Below are positions 7,232 to 13,534 of a stretch of DNA of 13,534 nucleotides, piece after piece. The stretch covers positions 1-13,534 of the forward strand of contig USDH01000027.1 of assembly GCA_900553415.1 (NCBI GenBank), read 5' to 3'. The stretch's first letter is position 1; each line of letters starts with the position of its first letter. Source of the stretch: an uncultured Collinsella sp. Lineage in GTDB: Bacteria; Actinomycetota; Coriobacteriia; Coriobacteriales; Coriobacteriaceae. The translations under genes were made by a program, and so were the position numbers. The notes beneath the pieces are model-generated. The model had not been told where the DNA came from, made no database searches, and saw only the letters and a program-made list of their open reading frames with translations.

Positions 7232-8314
7232 TTGTCTCTATCCCATTCTTTGCCGCGCGAGTTGACGCGCCCCGTGCATGTGGGCGGCGTGCAGATCGGT
7301 GGTGGCGCTCCGGTCGTGGTTCAGTCTATGACCTGCACCGATACTGCTGATGCCCAGGCAACGCTTGCGCAAGTGTGCGCGTTGGCGCAGGCTGGCTGCG
7401 ATATCGTGCGTGTGAGCGTGCCCACCGAGGCCGCGCTCGAGGGCTTTCGTACCATCTGTGCTGAGTCTCCGGTGCCGATTGTTGCCGATATTCACTTTAA
7501 CCATAAGCTCGCCATCGGCGCCGTCGAGGCTGGTGCCGCCAAGCTGCGCATCAATCCCGGCAATATCGGTGATTGGGCTAAGGTCGATGCCGTCATCGAC
7601 GCCGCCGGTGCTGCGGGCTGTGCGATTCGCATCGGTGTCAACGCCGGTTCACTCGAGCAGGATATCGCCGAGCGCGATGACCTCACGCAGCCCGAAAAGC
7701 TCGTGATGTCGAGCGAGCGTTTCGTCAAGCACTTTGAGGACCGCGGATTTACGAACATTGTGCTTTCGGCTAAGGCCCATAGCGTGCAAACGACGCTCGA
7801 TACCTATCGAGCCCTGTCGCGTGAGATTCCCCACGTTCCGCTTCACCTGGGCGTAACCGAGGCGGGTACCAAACTCCAGGGCACCATCAAGAGCTCTGTA
7901 GGCTTGGGTATCTTGCTTTCCGAAGGCATCGGTGACACCATGCGTGTGTCGCTCACGGCCGATCCGGTCGAGGAGCCGCCGGTCGCCTGGGGAATTCTAC
8001 AGTCGCTGGGCCTGCGTCGCCGTGGTCCCGAGATTGTCTCGTGCCCCACGTGCGCCCGCTGCCAGGTTAACCTCATTCCCATCGCCGAGGAGGTCACCGA
8101 GCGGCTTAAGAACTACTCCGCGCCGCTTTCGATCGCCGTGATGGGGTGTGCCGTTAATGGCCCCGGCGAGGCTTCCGACGCCGACCTAGGCGTGGCCTGT
8201 GGACGAGGTCAGGGCCTGCTCTTTTCGCATGGCCAGATCATTGGTAAAGTAGCTGAGGATCAAATTGTCGACGCGCTTATGGCCGAGGTCGACAAACTTA
8301 TTGAGGAGAAATAA
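7232..8314 (+). CDS. ispG: 4-hydroxy-3-methylbut-2-en-1-yl diphosphate synthase (MEP pathway, iron-sulfur)
   Basis: Penultimate MEP pathway enzyme (GcpE): reductively opens the cyclic diphosphate MEcPP to HMBPP with a [4Fe-4S] cluster. From TTG 7232 the protein is 360 residues. The N-terminal TIM-barrel part shows VVVQSMTCTDTADAQATLAQ, GCDIVRVSVPTEAA, PIVADIHFNHKLAI, and KLRINPGNIG. The C-terminal cluster domain shows CPTCARC and AVMGCAVNGPGEASDADLGV. Cys271, Cys274, Cys306 and Glu313 have exactly the spacing of the E. coli cluster ligands (270, 273, 305, 312), which also supports the TTG start. Cys277 is an additional nearby cysteine. The frame stays open back into rseP, but that extension is unrelated to the family. 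The stop abuts the proS start directly, with the proS Shine-Dalgarno inside ispG. Confidence 0.96.
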   Translation: MSLSHSLPRELTRPVHVGGVQIGGGAPVVVQSMTCTDTADAQATLAQVCALAQAGCDIVRVSVPTEAALEGFRTICAESPVPIVADIHFNHKLAIGAVEAGAAKLRINPGNIGDWAKVDAVIDAAGAAGCAIRIGVNAGSLEQDIAERDDLTQPEKLVMSSERFVKHFEDRGFTNIVLSAKAHSVQTTLDTYRALSREIPHVPLHLGVTEAGTKLQGTIKSSVGLGILLSEGIGDTMRVSLTADPVEEPPVAWGILQSLGLRRRGPEIVSCPTCARCQVNLIPIAEEVTERLKNYSAPLSIAVMGCAVNGPGEASDADLGVACGRGQGLLFSHGQIIGKVAEDQIVDALMAEVDKLIEEK

Positions 8315-10036
<1,722 letters not shown>

Positions 10037-10066
10037 TCGACGATTTCGCTTGTAGTTCGATATACG

Positions 10067-10115
10067 GGACGGCCCCGCATTTCTCCAGATCGGGGGGATG
10101 CGGGGCCGTCCTTTT
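10067..10115 (+). terminator. Intrinsic terminator after proS
   Basis: A perfect 14-bp stem, GGACGGCCCCGCAT (10067-10080) with its complement at 10098-10111, closes a 17-base loop and is followed by TTTT (10112-10115). It sits 30 bases after the proS stop and should end the long pyrH-proS transcript. Confidence 0.92.
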
Positions 10116-10144
10116 ATCTTGCCTGCGTGTTCAATCGCTAAAAG

Positions 10145-10180
10145 GGAAACCCCGCAGCCCATGTGAGCTGCGGGGTTTCC
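10145..10180. terminator. Bidirectional terminator between convergent proS and phosphotransferase genes
   Basis: A perfect 14-bp stem, GGAAACCCCGCAGC (10145-10158) with GCTGCGGGGTTTCC (10167-10180), encloses an 8-base loop. TTT follows on the + strand, and on the - strand a CTTTT run follows the stem, so it can serve both directions. It lies 35 bases beyond the stop of the - strand gene ending at 10216 and is probably mainly that gene's terminator. Confidence 0.85.
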
Positions 10181-10215
10181 TTTGTGCCTCCGATGCGAAA
10201 TAAATCGCTCAGATA

Positions 10216-10980
10216 TTACTGATAATCGACGACGTCGATCCAGTTCTTCAGGAACTCATCGTTCACGTTGCGCTTGCGAGCGAGCTCGGAAGCGGCGACG
10301 ATGCTCGTCCACTGACGCACGACCTGCATGGGCATGTCGGCGCGGTCGCAGTAGAGCTCCAAGTAGGCCTCAGCCTGGTCCTTGCTGTTGAGGGCGAAGA
10401 GCAGGTAGGTGGTGGCAACGTCGGCAGCAGGGGAGCCCTGGGTGGCGTGTGCCCAGTCGCAGACATACAGCTGGCCGTCGTCGCCGACGATGACGTTAGA
10501 GGGGTTGAAGTCGCCGTGGCAGACCTTGAACTCCTTGGTCATGCCGTCCAGACGCTCCTGAAGGTTGTAGCGCGTGGTGGCATTGAGCTGATCAAGGCTG
10601 TCGATCATGCGGGCGAACTTGTCGCGCTGACGGTTGAGCAGCGGGGAGGTGTAGCCGTGGATCTCGATCTGGAGGTCGACGAACATCTCGAGGTACTCAC
10701 CAAAGCGCTGGGGCTCGGCAGTCATCTTCTCGGCAAGGGTGGTGCCCGGAACCTTCTCGGTCACGAGCGCCCAGCCGTTGGCGTTCTCGAGCTGGGAAAC
10801 CTCGAGCGCCTTGGGGCTGCGGATGCCGCACTCATTGATGCGGGCAAGATTCAAAGCCTCGTTGAACACGTCGGAGACAGGCTTGGTCTCGTTAAAGACC
10901 TTGACGATCTTGTCGCCCAGGTCGTAAACGACCTTGTTGCCACGGCGGACGAGCTCGGTCTTGGAATCGGGTAGCAGCAT
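10216..10980 (-). CDS. Aminoglycoside/choline-kinase-fold phosphotransferase (APH family)
   Basis: A 254-residue protein-kinase-like phosphotransferase. The N-lobe has a loop-plus-strand region RRGNKVVYDLGDKIVKVFNE, with a candidate ATP-binding lysine at 24 or 27 and a helix-C glutamate near 41. The hinge reads LVTEKVPGTTL. The C-lobe carries the catalytic (Brenner) motif CHGDFNPSNVIV with His155, Asp157 and Asn162, then the metal-binding DWAHAT with Asp175. These mark the APH/choline kinase superfamily. The substrate is not determinable: family members act on choline, sugars, amino acids or aminoglycosides, and nothing here shows drug resistance. ATG 10980 has AAAGGA 8 bases upstream. It lies 88 bases downstream of adhE in the same direction and may be read from it or from its own promoter, which I could not place. 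Confidence 0.85.
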   Translation of the reverse strand: MLLPDSKTELVRRGNKVVYDLGDKIVKVFNETKPVSDVFNEALNLARINECGIRSPKALEVSQLENANGWALVTEKVPGTTLAEKMTAEPQRFGEYLEMFVDLQIEIHGYTSPLLNRQRDKFARMIDSLDQLNATTRYNLQERLDGMTKEFKVCHGDFNPSNVIVGDDGQLYVCDWAHATQGSPAADVATTYLLFALNSKDQAEAYLELYCDRADMPMQVVRQWTSIVAASELARKRNVNDEFLKNWIDVVDYQ

Positions 10981-11012
10981 GGTTGCATCCTTTCAACGAT
11001 GCGATAGAAGCG

Positions 11013-11051
11013 ACGGCGGGGGTGTGTGAAACACCCGTGCACCCCTGCCGT
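11013..11051 (-). terminator. Hairpin between adhE and the phosphotransferase gene
   Basis: On the - strand a 12-bp stem with one mismatch (arms 11040-11051 and 11013-11024) begins 18 bases after the adhE stop. The downstream T tract is poor (CGCTTCTATC), so it may be a weak or partial terminator, or an mRNA-stabilising 3' hairpin. Confidence 0.45.
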
Positions 11052-11068
11052 TAAAAACCGTGCTAAAA

Positions 11069-12990
11069 CTAGCAGACGGCGTAGTCCTGAGGCTCGCGGC
11101 CGTAGTAGGCGTCCAGGTAGAGCTCCTTGATCTCGCTCATGAGCGGGTAGCGCGGGTTTGCGCCGGTGCACTGGTCGTTGAATGCCTGCTCGGTCATCTC
11201 GTCGAGGGTGTCGAGGAAGTACTGCTCGTCAACACCGTAGTCGGCGATGGTCTTCTTGACGCCGATGAAGTCCTTGAGCTCCTCGAGCTTTGTGATGAAG
11301 TTCTCGAAGACCTCCTTGTCGTCCTTGCCCTCGATGCCGCAGTACTTGGCCATCTCGGCGTAGTTGTGCAGCGCGTTGGGGTAAGGATACTGGGAGAAGG
11401 TACCCATCTTGACGGGAGCCTCGGCGGCGTTGTAGCGCATGACGCGAGTCAGGATGACGGCGTTGGCGAGGCCGTGGGGCAGGTGATGGAAGGCGCCGAG
11501 TTTGTGGGCCATGGAGTGGTTGAGGCCCAGGAAGGCGTTGGCGAAGGCCATACCGGCCATGCAAGAGGCGTTGTGCATCTCCTCGCGGGCATGCGGGTCC
11601 TTGGCGCCGTTCGTGAAGCTGGAGGGCAGGTTCTCGAAGACGAGCTTAGCAGCGCGCTCGGAGAGGCCCTTGGTGTAGTCGGAAGCCATGATGGAGACGT
11701 AGGACTCGATGGCGTGGGTCATGACGTCGATGCCGGAGGCAGCGGTCAGGCCGCGCGGGGCGGTCATGCAGTTGTCGGCGTCGACGATAGCCATGTTGGG
11801 GAGCAGCGCGTAGTCGGCGAGCGGCCACTTGATGCCGGTCTCCTTGTCGGTGATGATGGCGAACGGCGTGCACTCGGAACCGGTGCCCGAAGAGGTTGGG
11901 ACGGCGACGAAGTAGGCCTTCTTGCCCATCTCGGGGAAGGTGAAGATACGCTTGCGGATGTCCATGAAGTCCATGGCCATGTCCTCAAACTTGCACTCGG
12001 GGTGCTCGTACATCATCCACATGATCTTGCCGGCGTCCATAGCGGAGCCACCGCCGACGGCGATGATGACGTCCGGCTCAAAGAGAGCCATCTGCTTGGC
12101 GCCGCGACGTGCGCACTGCAGCGACGGATCGGGCTCGACGTCGTAGAAGCAGTCGTGGGCGATGCCCATCTCGTCGAGCTTGGCCTCGATGGCGCGGGTG
12201 TTGCCATTCTTGAAGAGGAACTGGTCGGTGACGATGAAGGCGCGCTTCTTGCCCATGACGTTGCCAAGCTCGTCGAGGGCGACGGGCGTGGAACCCTTCT
12301 TGAAGTAGACCTTCTCGGGAGCGCGGAACCACAGCATGTTCTCACGGCGCTCGGCCACAGTCTTAACGTTGATCAAGTGCTTCACCCCAACGTTCTCGGA
12401 GACGGAGTTGCCGCCCCAGGAGCCGCAGCCCAGGGTCAGAGACGGCTTCATGCCAAAGTTGTACAGGTCACCGATGCCGCCGTGCGAGGACGGGGTGTTG
12501 ATGACGATACGGCAGGCCTTCATGACGTGCTCGAACAGGCTGATCTTCTCGGCCTGGGCGGGGTGCACGTACAGAGAGGCGGTGTGGCCCGGGCCACCGG
12601 CGAGCACCAGGTGCTCGGCCTTGTCGACGGCCTCCTGGAAGTCCTTGGCGTGGTACATGGCCAGGACCGGGGAGAGCTTCTCGTGGGAGAACTCCTCCTT
12701 GGCGGGGTCGGTGGAGGTGACCTCGGCGATCAGGATCTTGGTCTTGGTGGGAACCTCGATGCCGGCGAGCTCGGCGATCTTGGCGGCAGCCATGCCGGGG
12801 ATGCGGTGATCGAGGGCGCCGTTCTTGAACATGGCGGCACGCAGGGCCTCCATCTCGGCACCCTGCTTGACGAAGTAGCAGCCGCGCTTCTGGAACTCGG
12901 CTTTGACCTGGTCATAGATGGTGTCGATGACGGTCACGGACTGCTCGGAAGCGCAGACAGTACCGTTATCAAAGGTCTTGGAAGCCAGGA
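11069..12990 (-). CDS. adhE: Bifunctional aldehyde-alcohol dehydrogenase, N-terminally truncated at the join
   Basis: AdhE reduces acetyl-CoA to acetaldehyde and then ethanol, regenerating NAD+ in fermentation; it usually forms spirosomes in the cytoplasm. The visible part begins at the SKTFDNGTVCASEQS segment, with catalytic Cys164 (numbered from ATG 13444), matching E. coli Cys246. It continues through HEKLSPVLAMYHAKDF, NTPSSHGGIGDLYNF, and LTLGCGSWGGNSVSENVG. The iron-dependent alcohol dehydrogenase domain starts near residue 375, with the nucleotide-binding GGGSAMDAGK. Its four metal ligands are Asp573, His577, His643 and His657, at exactly the E. coli spacing (4, 66, 14). It ends at CTGANPRYPLMSEIKELYLD plus a short tail without the Ala/Lys-rich extension of E. 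coli. GC-rich like the rest of the window, so this part belongs to the host genome; the true start is lost at the join. Confidence 0.93.
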
Positions 12991-13444
12991 TCTCAATGGC
13001 ACGTCCCACTCTTTTAAGGTCATCTGCATCTGAAACCTCTTTAAATGCCTTCGCTGCTACCTCAAAAGCATAGATCATCAGCGCATCTCCTGCCAGAACG
13101 CCCATATCTTCGCCGTATTCAGCCCAGGTACTTGCCTGTCCCCTGCGCATCATATCATCATCCATACATGGAAGATCATCATGTACCAGGGAAGAAGTAT
13201 GGATCATCTCAATGGCTGCCATAAATGGTACAACTACAGGCTGTACTTCTCCTGTAAATAATCTGCAGATCTCCTGCATAAACAGAGGACGCAGACGCTT
13301 GCCACCAGCTTTTACACTGTAGTTCATAGCCTCAAAAATGGTTTTCTGATGGCCCTTTTCTTCCGGCAGATAGCTTTCGATCTGCTCATTGATCTGTTTT
13401 GTTCTCTCTTCCAGTTCTTTTCTGAATTCTGTATTATCACTCAT
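11069..13444 (-). CDS. Chimeric open frame: N-terminal IspA fragment joined to AdhE lacking its N-terminus
   Basis: One uninterrupted frame of 791 residues from ATG 13444. Residues 1 to about 155 are the front half of a trans-prenyltransferase; from about residue 155 on it is an aldehyde-alcohol dehydrogenase, entered at the family's SKTFDNG-CASEQ segment. Neither partner is complete: the prenyltransferase lacks its second Asp-rich motif, and the dehydrogenase lacks about 235 residues including the NAD-binding half of the aldehyde dehydrogenase domain. In-frame GTG at 13459 would add MRVKT, but ATG 13444 overlaps the preceding xseB stop and matches the IspA start. Base composition and codon choice switch at the join. 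The frame is real in this sequence, but a working fusion enzyme is unlikely. Its parts are described separately. Confidence 0.8.
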   Translation of the reverse strand: MSDNTEFRKELEERTKQINEQIESYLPEEKGHQKTIFEAMNYSVKAGGKRLRPLFMQEICRLFTGEVQPVVVPFMAAIEMIHTSSLVHDDLPCMDDDMMRRGQASTWAEYGEDMGVLAGDALMIYAFEVAAKAFKEVSDADDLKRVGRAIEILASKTFDNGTVCASEQSVTVIDTIYDQVKAEFQKRGCYFVKQGAEMEALRAAMFKNGALDHRIPGMAAAKIAELAGIEVPTKTKILIAEVTSTDPAKEEFSHEKLSPVLAMYHAKDFQEAVDKAEHLVLAGGPGHTASLYVHPAQAEKISLFEHVMKACRIVINTPSSHGGIGDLYNFGMKPSLTLGCGSWGGNSVSENVGVKHLINVKTVAERRENMLWFRAPEKVYFKKGSTPVALDELGNVMGKKRAFIVTDQFLFKNGNTRAIEAKLDEMGIAHDCFYDVEPDPSLQCARRGAKQMALFEPDVIIAVGGGSAMDAGKIMWMMYEHPECKFEDMAMDFMDIRKRIFTFPEMGKKAYFVAVPTSSGTGSECTPFAIITDKETGIKWPLADYALLPNMAIVDADNCMTAPRGLTAASGIDVMTHAIESYVSIMASDYTKGLSERAAKLVFENLPSSFTNGAKDPHAREEMHNASCMAGMAFANAFLGLNHSMAHKLGAFHHLPHGLANAVILTRVMRYNAAEAPVKMGTFSQYPYPNALHNYAEMAKYCGIEGKDDKEVFENFITKLEELKDFIGVKKTIADYGVDEQYFLDTLDEMTEQAFNDQCTGANPRYPLMSEIKELYLDAYYGREPQDYAVC
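12977..13020. other. Chimera junction between GC-rich adhE and AT-richer ispA
   Basis: On the - strand the frame reads GRAIEILASK then TFDNG. GRAIEILASK fits a prenyltransferase helix that should continue into a GMxGGQ motif, while ILxSKTFDNG fits AdhE. The join therefore lies within or next to 12977-13000, where both genes encode similar residues. To the right, - strand codons turn AT-rich at third positions; to the left they are C/G-ended. Sample windows give 43 of 60 bases G+C at 12541-12600 and 22 of 64 at 13471-13534. Confidence 0.85.
12977..13444 (-). pseudogene. ispA: Farnesyl/geranyl diphosphate synthase, N-terminal half only
   Basis: Trans-prenyltransferases of this type condense DMAPP/GPP with IPP to make farnesyl diphosphate. 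About 155 residues are present. They show the lysine/arginine substrate motif YSVKAGGKRLRP, AAIEMIHTSSLVHDDLPCMD with the first Asp-rich motif (Asp89, Asp90, Asp95-97), RRGQASTWAEYGEDMGVLAG, and DALMIYAFEVAAKAF. The GMxGGQ stretch and the second Asp-rich motif, needed for catalysis, are absent because the frame switches to adhE. Start ATG 13444 overlaps the xseB stop by 8 bases and has GAGG about 8-11 bases upstream, the usual xseB-ispA arrangement of Clostridia. Codon use is AT-rich and lysine/isoleucine-rich, unlike all other genes here, so the piece most likely comes from another organism. Confidence 0.85.
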
Positions 13445-13534
13445 TGTCTTCACCCTCACTCAATATTTGGATCTGTTTTTCTACTTTATCGATCTGGCTG
13501 CTTAAAGACTTTACAAGTTTCATTCCTGCTTCAT
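13437..13534 (-). CDS. xseB: Exodeoxyribonuclease VII small subunit, C-terminal end (window-edge partial)
   Basis: The final 31 codons of a frame entering from the right edge read EAGMKLVKSLSSQIDKVEKQ and IQILSEGEDNE, then stop TGA at 13439-13437. This fits the end of XseB, the small helical subunit that forms exonuclease VII with XseA and degrades single-stranded DNA. The 'EGMKLVK...I...VEKQ' pattern is typical of the family. It overlaps ispA by 8 bases (ATGAGTGA), implying translational coupling, and the xseB-ispA order is common in Firmicutes. It is too short to be listed from length alone; the call rests on the motif, the frame and the context. Confidence 0.75.
   Translation of the reverse strand, partial: EAGMKLVKSLSSQIDKVEKQIQILSEGEDNE

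Noticed and set aside
10037..10215. Possible small gene or RNA in the proS-phosphotransferase gap
   Set aside because: The gap is accounted for by two terminators, and I see no tRNA fold, ribosome binding site or open frame of interest.
11060..13033. 657-residue open frame on the + strand opposite adhE
   Set aside because: Low-complexity Val/Gly/Leu/His/Asp-rich product that mirrors the GC-rich adhE codons. It has no family motif, and its frame falls exactly opposite a well-conserved enzyme.
11069..13459. A novel IspA-AdhE fusion enzyme linking isoprenoid and alcohol metabolism
   Set aside because: Tempting because dxr, ispG and uppS are nearby. However, both halves lack essential catalytic regions and composition changes at the join, and a complete xseB-ispA overlap lies upstream, so a chimeric join explains it better.

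Overview
The window carries a GC-rich housekeeping gene cluster typical of a high-GC Gram-positive bacterium. Protein sequences and gene order point to Coriobacteriia, most likely a Collinsella-like gut actinobacterium. This is from recollection of the families, not a database search. The last ~530 bases do not belong to that genome: they look like a Clostridia (Lachnospiraceae-type) fragment fused to it.

Left and middle (1-10036, all + strand): 3' part of rpsB, tsf, a strong intrinsic terminator, then a tightly packed series pyrH-frr-uppS-cdsA-dxr-rseP-ispG-proS. Gene gaps are 0-25 bases, or 1-base overlaps. The series joins translation (S2, EF-Ts, ribosome recycling, prolyl-tRNA synthetase), UMP phosphorylation, the MEP isoprenoid pathway (dxr, ispG), undecaprenyl lipid-carrier synthesis (uppS), CDP-diacylglycerol synthesis (cdsA) and a site-2 membrane protease (rseP). 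Several starts are TTG or GTG with good Shine-Dalgarno sequences. Two features stand out: a perfect terminator-shaped hairpin with a T5 tract inside the first codons of uppS, and a helix-turn-helix-like insert in the cytosolic part of RseP.

Convergent junction (10037-10215): two hairpin terminators, the second bidirectional, and no gene.

Right (10216-13534, all - strand): a small aminoglycoside/choline-kinase-fold phosphotransferase, then the C-terminal two thirds of a bifunctional aldehyde-alcohol dehydrogenase (adhE). The adhE frame runs without a stop into the N-terminal half of a farnesyl-diphosphate synthase (ispA), preceded by the overlapping end of xseB. Base composition changes sharply at about 12980-13010 (about 72% GC in a sample of the adhE side, about 34% at the right end). 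Both proteins are cut at a point where they share similar residues (ILASK-T). The best reading is a chimeric join, probably an assembly artefact, rather than a novel fusion enzyme. I found no CRISPR array, tRNA, rRNA, insertion sequence or defence system. Apart from the oddities listed, the region is ordinary core genome.
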